Origin: Blepharisma stoltei
Lineage: Eukaryota > Ciliophora > Heterotrichea > Heterotrichida > Blepharismidae
NCBI GenBank assembly: GCA_914767885.1
Contig: CAJZBQ010000035.1
Coordinates: 372,001 to 436,000 of the forward strand
Reading direction: 5' to 3'
DNA length: 64,000 nt
Shown in pieces: positions 33,864 through 43,567 of this stretch. The translations under genes were made by a program, and so were the position numbers. Below the pieces are notes generated by a model. That model had not been told where the DNA came from. It ran no database searches and saw nothing but the letters and a program-made list of their open reading frames with translations. Within the stretch, counting starts at the first letter, position 1. Each line of letters starts with the position of its first letter.

Positions 33864-36085
33864 ATGGAAAACACCCAAGAAAATTCAAGCATTGATGCAA
33901 AGTCAAAAAATTCTTCGAATCCAGAGCCTAATAAATCAAAACCACAGCCAAAAGAAGTACTAAAGCAGAGGCTTATGTTTGCAGTTTTATCTGTATTAAA
34001 TAAGCAATGCAAGGTCATTACGAAGTCAGGGAAAAGCCATCAAGGGCGTTTACATAGTTACACATCTGAGGGAGCTTGCTTGCTAGATTGCAAGTCTGAA
34101 GACGGAATTATGCCGAAACAAAAATTTTTGATGAGTGATATTTTATCACTTGAGTTTAAGGGCATTTCAGTAATTTCCTATCGAAAATTTATAATTAATA
34201 TGGAAAAATATGTTTATGACACAACATACGTTTGGGGTTACAAAATCAAGCCCAGACACTTAACCCTAACCCTTAGCACGTCGAGCAGCCTCGTAGGGTG
34301 GGTAGCTTCTTGCAAAGTTTATAATGATTGCCAGATCAGTTATTAGCTATACGGGTTATTTTAAATCACAGTCTGCTACTTTTTTTCTGTGTCCCCACTC
34401 TCTTAATTGCCGAAAAAGAGCGTCGAGCCCGCCTGTGCTCATAGGACCCTATGGCATATAATAGAGGATTTCTCGATCTAGTCAACACTCTTGTGTCGTA
34501 AGATATAAGACTCACCCCTAGAGAAGGCCACTGTTCAAAATAGGGTCCGTCTCAGCTAGCAAGCTAACATGATCGAAAAATGTGGTGGCTTCAAATCTGG
34601 AGAGTCTAAGCCCTTTAATCTTAATCTTAACGTTCCCGAAAATTCAAGACAGATAAAGAAATTTCAAGAGCAAGGACAAACAAAGAAAGAGAATTAGAGA
34701 AGTTTGAATGTGAAGGCGAAGAAGATATGCTGGAACAAAACAATACTAAAGGCTGAAATCAGTTCGAATTCAATGAAAAAAATTTTGGTGTCAAAAGTAC
34801 TTATGATGAGAAATACTACACAACAAGCTTGGTGAGTGAGCACGAATTGACTGAAGAACAAATTAGGAGAGCTCGCAAAGTTGAGATGGAGCTAGAAGGA
34901 AGCAAGGGGGATGAAGCATTAGAAGACGATGAAGAGGCCATGTTTGGAGCTGTCCGTGGATCCGGGAGATACAAAAATGAAAAAAAATCAAAAAATAAGA
35001 AAAATAAGCAGAATGCACAGGAAAAAAGCGAAAGTCAACCTGCAGAAAGTCAAAGCCCAACCCAAACCTCGGGTGGAAATTTAGGCCAGAACTCAATAGT
35101 CACAGGAACTCCTAAAGACCATTACAAACAAGTCAGAAAGGAGCTCGTTCAGCCAAAGCTGGAGAAATATTCAAATGTAGGCGAATCTGTAGGATCACTC
35201 AATTTAATACTTGCAACACCTGAGCTCCCAGAGGAAGTGAAAGATGAGTTTTCTAGGTTTAAGAGATCCAAAGAAAAGAGCATTTCTAGGGAAGAAGTTG
35301 CAGAAAGCTTCAAGGATTTTTCGAAAAAGCTTGATTCGAAAATAAGGACTTGGTCAAGAGTAAGAGTTATTTACTCTCCCCCTGTAAGAGAGTAAACTAA
35401 GGTAGCTGATAGATGTTTAAAAATTAATAGAATCAACTGGATTTCATTGTCATAATTATTAATTATATATCAAATTTTGGAGAAATTGCTAGATATCTTT
35501 TGGAAAATTATTTGCCTAGTAAATAGGCAATATAAGCTAAGTTATTGCTATATATCAAATTATTATTTATATCACATTTTTTTCCTCTTTAATTTTCCAT
35601 AAAATAGGGGTTTTCTAATGATTTTGCTCGCTATTAAGCTAAGTTAAAAGATTTATACCACCATAAGCGGAATAACTACTGCCGATTGCCTTATTTCGGC
35701 TCCAAAATTCAATCTCCATATAATTCGGAGTCCAAAGAAGAAAAATGAAACAGGGCCCTTTTGAATTTTCGATCTGAACCACCTTTCAAAGAGACTTCCT
35801 CAAGCCTGAAGGCCTACTACAGAAACAATATTTACAGTTTTATTGGAATGGGTATTACCTCCATAGATAGGAGTGCGCCTCTGAGTCCTATTTCCATCAA
35901 AAAATTTTATTTCTTTCGCTAACTAAGTGTGGAGGAGTTAGAAAAATAGTGAAATCACTGAAACATCAAAAGAGTCAATTGAAAGCACTATAGCGTTACC
36001 GCTCAAGCCTCCAAGCCTAATTATGGGGTATTTGGAGAATTGGGCTAGCTCGGAAAGAGATACAGAATATGCGCGATGGAGCTAA
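33864..36085 (+). CDS. Ataxin-2 homologue (LSm + LsmAD) with two IESs
   Basis: RNA-binding regulator of translation and stress granules (Pbp1/ataxin-2). The LSm domain spans about residues 30-107 ('VLNKQCKVITKSGKSHQGRL', 'FKGISVISYRKF'). After a 455-bp insertion the frame continues with 'KTDKEISRART' and the LsmAD core 'NFGVKSTYDEKYYTTSL'. A Lys/Gln/Ser-rich region follows, and after a second insertion (579 bp) a C-terminal piece 'TIALPLKPPSLIMGYLENW'. Total coding length is 1188 nt (395 residues), an exact multiple of three. Stop TAA 36083-36085. No PAM2 motif was recognised. Confidence 0.85.
34190..34644. mobile_element. Retroelement-like IES, 455 bp, flanked by CGAAAATT
   Basis: The 8-bp direct repeat CGAAAATT stands at 34182-34189 and 34637-34644. 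Removing one copy plus the insert joins 'SYRKF' to 'KTDKEIS' and preserves the F-x-T-D-x-x-I-S motif of ataxin-2. The repeat has no TA. The best TA-to-TA choice (34190-34191 to 34654-34655) also keeps frame but deletes KTD. The insert starts like the 31799 one (TATAATTAATATGGAA) and ends with AATCTTAATCTTAACG. Confidence 0.65.
35370..35948. mobile_element. IES of 579 bp, composite, C-rich ends
   Basis: TA at 35368-35369 and 35947-35948. Left end TTTACTCTCCCCCTG; right end, inverted, TTTTTCTAACTCCTCC. A second internal C-rich MITE end (GTTTTCTAATGATTTTGCTCGC) occurs near 35611, so one element may have inserted into another. The GC-richer part 35650-35900 has no ORF I recognise. Confidence 0.6.
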
Positions 36086-36742
36086 TTAATAGTCTAAATA
36101 AGAGTACATCTTTTCTCCTGTTGTTTGTTAGCAATGCTAAAATTATGAAGTAAGCTATTAATTTGAACCTAAAGCTATCAATAATGAAATAAAGTAGCAA
36201 TTTAGTATATGACGGTAATTATCTTAAAATGCATCTGAAAGTTTATAGCGCTTGCAAAACCCAGAATGTTATATCTCCTGAAAAGTTAAGCCATATTTAA
36301 TAACACTCGAACAAATTATTATATATAGCTTTTGCACGCTTTTGGTTTATCATTAAGCTAACCTTCATAAACATTTTTTGAGTGCAGACTTTTTAGCTTT
36401 CTTGTACCAAATCAACTAATTTCGAAATCCAAGTGATAGAAATGACACCAAGGCATCAAAAATAATATAAAAGCTATAGAAATTCGGCATTGACTCCAAT
36501 AAAGATTTTCAAGTTGAATTTTAACTAAAAATTATTTTCATAAAATTAGCATGTCTTTTATTCATAAATTTTATCTTTTGACATTTATTTTCAGCACTTC
36601 GACAGCTTATCTTTCAATTATATTAGTGTCGAGCTTCCAATTTCAGCTGTAAATTAGCTGGCTTTTGAAGGGGTACTCTCTCTTGAATGAATATTTTAGG
36701 GGGACTATTATCGAATAATTTTTATTGCGGGATATCCAGCAA
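36086..36742. other. Intergenic, no gene recognised
   Basis: 657 bp between ataxin-2 and the small gene at 36743. AT-rich with no long frame and no C-rich TIRs. Confidence 0.45.
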
Positions 36743-37316
36743 ATGAGCACTAAATATAAAGAAAAATCTAAAATTGCTAACTCCCCCCCCCCCTCCGTGA
36801 GCGAACAAAAAAATTTTGTTCGCTCACGGAGGGGGGTTAATTTTTTTTTTTAAAAAAAAATTTATATATAAAATTTTATAAAAAATATTTTTTTCGAAAT
36901 TTAAAAAAATCCTAATTTGCAAAAATTGGGAAGCAAATATTAATTTAATTTGCAAAATTTATGTTTTAAAACGCAATTTGTTTAAAATTAAACAGAATTA
37001 GCTCTAGATTTCATTATACTAATTATCACTTATATATCAAAATTTTTTCCATTAAAATTTTTTTCTATTAAAAAAATTTTTTTGTTCACTCACGGAGGGT
37101 GGGTTTTTGGTCAAAAAATGGCGATTTTTTCTAATGGTTTTGTTCGCTCACGGAGGGGGGGGGGGGAGTAAAGAAAAAAAGTATTCAGACAATGAGGAAG
37201 AAGAACGTGAAAATTTAGAAGCTAGGAAAACTGAAATTCAATTAGATGCGATACCTGTAAATGGTTTCTATAAGACAGAGTGCTTTTCTAACTCTCCCAG
37301 GCCGAAAAAATTATAA
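36743..37316 (+). CDS. Small charged protein (60 residues) split by an intact MITE
   Basis: ATG 36743-36745 reads 'MSTKYKEKSKIA'; after removal of the 391-bp MITE (36780-37170) it continues 'KEKKYSDNEEEERENLEARK' and ends 'SNSPRPKKL' at TAA 37314-37316. The joined length is 183 nt. Lys/Glu-rich, no domain recognised. The in-frame join across a precise TA-to-TA element is the main support; the gene itself is not conserved to my eye. Confidence 0.5.
36780..37170. mobile_element. Intact C-rich-end MITE, copy A (391 bp)
   Basis: TA at 36778-36779 and 37169-37170. The left end is a near-perfect palindrome: CCTCCGTGAGCGAACAAAA facing TTTTGTTCGCTCACGGAGG. The right end has two direct copies of the motif, 60 bp apart. 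The interior is AT-rich with no coding capacity. Nearly identical, in the opposite orientation, to the copies at 41941 and 44891. Confidence 0.9.
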
Positions 37317-37559
37317 ATAAATATTCTAATTTTGGTAATATTTTTTAATATTACAACTTTTATATATAATATATTTCATATGTAATTAATAATTATTTTA
37401 ATTAAATATAGCAATTCTATTTAATTTGATTTCTAATAATAAATTTATTAGTTTTATATTGATGATAACCTTTTTAAGCAAGCGAATTGAAAAACTTTAA
37501 TTTTAAAATAATTTTCCGAAAAAGCAATATAAATAAAATAGCTAATCTCTAATCTTATT

Positions 37560-40151
37560 ATGAATGGGCCAAAAAGTTTTCCTAATTCTCAGGGAGGGAG
37601 TAAAGGCTCTATTATGGTATGCAAAGATAGAAATCAGTTAATGACCATGATTAAGACGATGTGCAGCAACGATAACACTATAGTAAGAGGTGTCTTAAAG
37701 CATGGTCTCATGTGCATATTCCATTGTTATTTTGCTAACATACACAAATATATGAGGTTTCCTTCATTCGCACCTGAAACTCCTTGTCCATTTCGTATGG
37801 TTTGATGCGCCAGAAAGAATAAATCACATTTAACTGAGTTTTATTGTAAAGAAATAAACCCTTACCACAACCACCCACAATTTACACAATCAGAAATTGA
37901 AAGATTCACCGACAACTCTTCTATGCCTGCTAATATTAAAGATGAAATTATGCAGTTGTATAAGCAAGGATTTGATCAACTAAATATTTATGCAGCACTT
38001 AAAGAAAGCTACCCAAACCTTAATCTTACTCACAAAGCCATTAATGTGTTTATAGAAGGAGAGAACAGGAAAACCAGACTTGCCATGACTTATCAGGAAG
38101 TTATTTTGAGAAATATTGCTGAAGATGGAATGACAATAATAAATAATCCTAACTCTTTCTTACAAATATTTTACTAACTCCCCCCCATTCTTGGTCGAAC
38201 GATTGACTGTAAAAATTCCTAAAAATTGGAAAATTAACCCCCATCCTTGATCGAACGATTTTCATATCATGCAAATTTTTATATATATATAAAAATATTA
38301 GTTATCAAAAGCTTGGGAAGATGTACATAATGAAGTTGTTTTCAGAGACTTTGAGACGACAGAAAGCTTCGGAATCAACCATCCGAAGTGATTTAGTCAT
38401 CAAACTAGGCTTAAAACTCAATAATCTAATAAAATAGAGATTCTTTAAAATTTTTAAAAAAAAATTTAATTTAATAAGGAACAAATTAAAATTTATAGGG
38501 GTAACTAATAAATAAAAATATTAAAATTGGTATTCTTATGAAATTAATTAAATTTTTTGCTGTAAAAATAATTATTAAACTCTTAACACTCTTATTTAAA
38601 AGTAAATAAAAAAAAATATATATATATATTTTATTTTATATATAAAATTTTTTTCCCAAAAAAATTTGTTTTTAACCCCCATCCTTGATGGAACGATGGC
38701 GAGTCGTTCGATCAAGGATGGGGGAGTAATGTAATTAATATTTTATGTTAAAATAATTTTAAAAAAAATAAAAAATATTGTAAAAGGGAGAGTTAAGAAA
38801 GAAAGAATTTTTGTTACAAGTAAAGATCGAGTTTTAACTTGAAATTCTATGGCTGATATTTTATTTATTGAGACTTCACAGCAAATCCACCCTTATTTTG
38901 GGTCATGCATTTTAATATTAACTGTTGATAAGCATGGCGCAAACTGCTTACTTGCTGCATCATTTTCTAAAGAAGCAAAGGAAGATAACTATCTTTGGGC
39001 ATTCAACAAATTCAAAGCTCAAGGCTTTTTAGACCCTCTAACAATTCTAACAGATTCCAATGGAATTCAATACAGTGCAATAAAAGAGTGTTTTCCAAGC
39101 AGCACTATCTTATTTAGTTTCATGATGCTTGCCAAAAGTGCAGACCTCGATGTCCCAAGAAAAGGCCGATTTATAGCCTCCAAATTAGCCACTCTTATTA
39201 AAACAGACACTGAGCAAGAGCTCACCGAGATTTGACTTAAATTAATGACTGATTTTCCTCATTTACTTAGTAATGAAAAGCTGCTCCAAATTTACGATCA
39301 AAAAGAGCAATGGGCGAAATATTCCACAAGCAACTTCTTTACAGCTGGGCTATGCAATAATAAACGATTGAAATGCATGGAAACTTGTACAAAAGAAATA
39401 TTAAAAAGTGTCAAAAGAGACTTAAACATCAAAATTTTTTCTCAATATGAGTATATGTCTAAAAAAGATGAAGGGGCTATATCTGTGAAAAACGTTACTT
39501 CTCCCCATCTTTGTTCAAATATATTTCTATCGTTCGATCAAGGGTGAAAAAATTGTTAAAATAAAATTATATATTGCCAAAGCTAAGCCACATTAAGCCA
39601 AATTTTTTTATCCTATAAATTTTTTTTCTGTCTAAAATATTTTATGCCCTAGCCAAAAGAGATGGAGTATTTTATATTATTAGCAAACATGCATAGAAGG
39701 TGCTGAACTGCATGAAATATAGTTTGATTTGAAAAAGGATGGGAGATTTAGCTTAAAAAATGTAAGAATTCTAGAAGAGCTATTACTTCATGTCAATGGA
39801 GTTCAGTTTATTTTCACGGATTACTGCATACTACGAGTATTGACTGCAATTAAAGACCTCGAGTACTGCAGTTTGTGCTCCATTGTAGAAGATGATATTG
39901 TTGAAATCGGAGACGCGAGCGGAAAGCAAATAAAAATATTTGAAGTAAATCTAGATTTTCACCTTTGCACTTGCAAAAGAACTATGAAATATGGGATACC
40001 TTGTACTCATATGCTTTATGTTTGCCGAGGAAGAAAAGTAAACCTTTTTCAATACATTCTTGAGAATACCTCTAAAAGATGGCTTTTAAGCGAAAATGTC
40101 GGTTTAACGAATGAACAGCTACTAGAAAAAGCAGTAAAAATGCAAAAATAA
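37560..40151 (+). CDS. MULE-transposase/SWIM zinc-finger protein in pieces
   Basis: Reads as a Mutator-like (FAR1-type) protein: an N-terminal Cys/His region ('HGLMCIFHCYFA', 'CARKNKSHLTEFYCKEINPY'), a MULE catalytic segment ('DPLTILTDSNGIQYSAIKEC') and a C-terminal SWIM finger 'CTCKRTMKYGIPCTHML'. Coding resumes in frame across insertions at about 38169-38304, 38414-38795 and 39498-39674. Then an extra base in the A-run near 39731-39735 shifts 'NIVWFEK' into 'DGRFSLKNVRIL'; the summed length is one base over a multiple of three. It is either a domesticated transposase with an assembly error or a recent pseudogene. No TIRs flank the whole unit. Confidence 0.65.
38169..38304. mobile_element. 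IES of about 136 bp carrying half of a second C-rich MITE family
   Basis: TA at 38167-38168 and 38303-38304; the join reads 'SFLQI' to 'SKAWEDVHNEVVF'. It contains two direct copies of the motif CCCCATYCTTGRTCGAACGAT (near 38183 and 38240). This mirrors the direct-repeat end of the main MITE but with a different motif. Confidence 0.55.
38414..38795. mobile_element. IES of about 382 bp carrying the palindromic half of the second MITE family
   Basis: TA at 38412-38413 and 38794-38795; the join reads 'SHQTRL' to 'KKERIFVTSKD'. Near 38680-38728 the motif stands as an inverted pair, CCATCCTTGATGGAACGAT facing TCGTTCGATCAAGGATGGGGG. Alternative TA pairs (38422 with 38744) also keep frame. Confidence 0.5.
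39498..39674. mobile_element. IES of 177 bp, decayed second-family MITE
   Basis: TA at 39496-39497 and 39673-39674. The left end ACTTCTCCCCATCTTTGTTC and the nearby ATCGTTCGATCAAGGGTG are decayed copies of the second-family motif. Removal joins 'ISVKNV' to 'ILLANMHRRCW'. Confidence 0.6.
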
Positions 40152-40248
40152 ATAATTATTACTTGTCTTTGATTAATTAAATAGAAATTTATATGAGCAT
40201 GAATAACTACCAATTTGTATTAAGTTTCATAAGAAAAATTCAATATAA

Positions 40249-43200
40249 ATGGAGAACGAAGAAGCTTTATTCAATGATGAAGTTTCAGATGGAGTAGATG
40301 CCCTCAATTTGAAATGGGTAGTAGGCTTCAATAAAGACATAATCTGCGGCGTGCATAACTTGACCTCTGAGAACCGAACAGAAATTTTCTATACTGCAGC
40401 TCATACAGGTGTCATTTACAATTACATCACCCGCGAGCAAAAACTTCTTCAAGGCCACTGCAACAAAATTTCATGCTGCACAGTTTCTGCAGACAAGCGC
40501 TGGATTGTTACAGCAGATTTAGGAGAAGATGCACTGATGGTTGTTTGGGATTCTCTAACCGCTACCCCAGTTAAAACAATTGCAAGTCCTCATGGTAAAG
40601 GTGTTTACTGCATTGACATCTCTAGCGATCCTCGCTACATAAGCACTCTTTCCCGTTCGTCCCCACAAGAAATCGCAGTTTGGGACTGGAGCCGCGATGT
40701 AGAAGACTCGAATGATGCAATAATCGTCTCTGGAGAAGTCCCATTCACTGCAGATTCCGATGAAGGGCTTCACTATAGTTTGAGGTTCAATACTTCTAAT
40801 ATTTCAGAAATCGCCACTAACAGTGCAAAATCTGTGCTCTTTTGGCAGTGGGACGAAGATGAACAAACATTAAGGTACGATGACAATGAAAAAGAAATGA
40901 AATCATTTTTTAGGCAGAGCATTGAAGCCTTAACACAAACTGTCTTTATTCCTAACACCACACAAGCTGTTACTGGCACTAAAAGTGGCCAAATTGTTGT
41001 GTGGGATATGAGCTTTATTATGGAAACTGACTCAAACCCAGAACAGAGAAGGCCGATCAAAATTGTGCAGCTTGTGAACACTGAAGCAACATTTTTGACA
41101 ACACAAGGGGATTATTTGGTTGTAGGGTCAAAAGATGGGGCAGTTAGGTTTTATGACCAAAGGTTTACAGTTGAAGCTTGGTTCGAGCATATTAATGCTG
41201 AAAATATTTTGAGCATTTCTTTTGCAGACTTACCACCGAGGAGTTGTAAAGAAGAATTGGCTAAGCGTGGTGAAGATTCTACGAGCAATTTTGCATGTCC
41301 AGATTTTATTGTTGCTTCTGATAATGCTAAGATTGTGGAATTGAAGTCAACATTCTTTGAAGAAGTCCCTCCTGCAGGTGAAGAAGAAACTTTTGTACAA
41401 GGGACTATTCTTGTGAAAGGAATGAGATACCCTGTCAACGCAGTAGCAGTTCATCCCAAAAAGCCTTGGGTTGCTTTTGCAGGTGGAGATGGGGAGCATA
41501 GCTATATTTATGTTTGGAATCATAGAACAAGGCTGCGTCAAAAATTCAAGCCAGTCAATGGCAAGAAAATTTTGCGAGAGTATAGTAAAGAGCCTCTTTG
41601 TCTAGAATATTCTCCAAATGGTGACTTTTTGTGTGTTGGCTTTAAGGATGGCACATATTTACTTTTAGACTCAGAAAATATTAATGGTGAGAGACAGCCT
41701 CAAATAAAATACACAGACAAAGCAAGGGATATATTAAGAATCATTTTTTCTCAAGATGGACTAGCCATGGCAATCGCAGACAAAGAAAATAAAGTTGCAC
41801 TGTTTAAGTGGGAGCATAAGAAAAATAACCCAGACAACCCTATGGAGTGGGTGCACTGCGGTTCTCATAAATCCCACTATAAGCCAGTCACTGGCCTAGC
41901 ATTTGGTACTAGCATTGATGAAAACGACAGAAACTTGCTAAACCCCCCCCCCCCCTCCGTGAGCGAACAAAACCATTAGAAAAATCGCCATTTTTTGACC
42001 AAAAACCCACCCTCCGTGAGTGAACAAAAATTTTTTTAATAGAAAAAATTTTAATGGAAAAAAATTTTGATATATAAGTGATAATTAGTATAATGAAATC
42101 TAGAGCTAATTCTGTTTAATTTTAAACAAATTGCGTTTAAAACATAAAATTTTGCAAATTAAATTAATATTTTGCTTCCCAATTTTTGCAAATTAGGATT
42201 TTTTTTAAATTTCGAAAAAAAAATATTTTTTATAAAATTTATATATAAATTGTTTTAAAAAAAAAAAAAATTAACCCCCCTCCGTGAGCGAACAAAATTT
42301 TTTTGTTCGCTCACGGAGGGGGGGGGGGAGTAAGGTTTTTTTCTGTTGGAGAAGACCGCAGACTTATTGAGTACGACACAAACTCAACAGAAGCTACTCA
42401 ATTGCAAATTTTAAGTGTGAATAAAATAGATCAAGAAAATAAGCCCACTTGCTGCATTTGGTATCCAGTGAGTACAGGAGAAGATTTGCTACTTACAATG
42501 AATGATGCTTTTAAGGTCAAGCTGTGGAACGCTAACAATAAAGATTGCAGGCTGACTTGTCTTGGCCCTACATCAGGTGGCCCAGTCACCAAAATAAAGC
42601 TTATTGTTAAAAGCAAAGACAAGCAGTCCACAATCGATCTTCCGGATTATTACCTAGCCTACTCAACAGCTGAAAAAATTATTGGACTTATTAAACTTCC
42701 ATTAGATGGGAATCCAAACAAAACTATGGGTCTCATCGGACATCCTGGAGAGATTTCAGACATCGCAGTTTCTGGAGACTACAAGTTCATGTTTACAACA
42801 GGAGGCAAAGACTTGTGTGCTAATATGTGATTTATCGCTGAAGAAGCTATTGAAAGGCAAATTGCCCTTGGCGGCTCTGGAGAAGAGCCTTTCCAAAACA
42901 TGATAGAAGGTGGGAAAAATGGAAAGGCTTATAAAGATATGAAAGACTTTTTTTATTACTCACAAATCAGATCTAAAAAAGAAAATACAACCAAAGCAAG
43001 GAAGCTTGAAGGGACAGTTCCATTAGAAGAAATTGGCTACTTGATGAGGGCTATGGGGTATTATCCAAGCCAGCAAGAAATTGATAACATGATGAATGAG
43101 GTGAAATATAGCAAATTCACGAATACAGGAAAAGTTGTCAATTCTTTAGACATGGATACTCTTTTAAGGGTTTTTGTAAACCATAGACCAGTTTATGGGG

Positions 43201-43490
43201 TTGATAGAAATGAAATTAAAGAAGCTTTTGAAGTGATATCTGGAGGCAGAGGAGTTTTATTGAAAGATGATCTTTTTGAGCTGCTGTTTACCAAAGGAGA
43301 GCCAATGAATGAAAGAGAACTGAGAGGATGCTTAACTAGCTTGTTGATGCCTGTAGGAGGATCAGCTGAAAGCATGATCCCGAACGAAATTACCCCAGAT
43401 TACTTCTTGGAAAAGATTTTAGGCTTCGAAGAAGTCGCTGAAGAAGAAATAGAAGCTGAGTCTCAGTTAGTCTTTGAAAATGAGTCTTAA
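40249..43490 (+). CDS. CFAP251: CFAP251/WDR66, radial-spoke-associated WD40 protein
   Basis: Axonemal protein of the calmodulin- and spoke-associated complex at radial spoke 3. ATG 40249; 949 residues after removal of the 392-bp MITE at 41941-42332. Residues up to about 830 form two WD40 propellers. The C-terminal 190 residues form the EF-hand-like domain of WDR66: 'LEGTVPLEEIGYLMRAMGYY', then 'VFVNHRPVYGV'. The MITE sits inside a propeller, and the join reads 'DRNLL' to 'RFFSVGEDRRLIEYD', a normal WD blade. A TGA near 42828 is Trp. If the MITE stayed in, the protein would end after 12 odd residues. Confidence 0.93.
41941..42332. mobile_element. Intact C-rich-end MITE, copy B (392 bp), IES in CFAP251
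   Basis: TA at 41939-41940 and 42331-42332. Left end has a C-run, then CCTCCGTGAGCGAACAAAACC and, 65 bp in, a second direct copy; the right end is the palindrome CCTCCGTGAGCGAACAAAATTTTTTT facing its inverse. Host frame is restored exactly by removal. Confidence 0.95.
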
Positions 43491-43567
43491 TAACTTAATA
43501 AGCTGCTATACGCTATTTATTATAATTATCCAGGATTCATGCAATTAATTTGAAAAGCTCTATAAAA

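Noticed and set aside
34264..34284. Telomere-like CCCTAACCC
   Set aside because: Only about two units, within an insert, no chromosome end.
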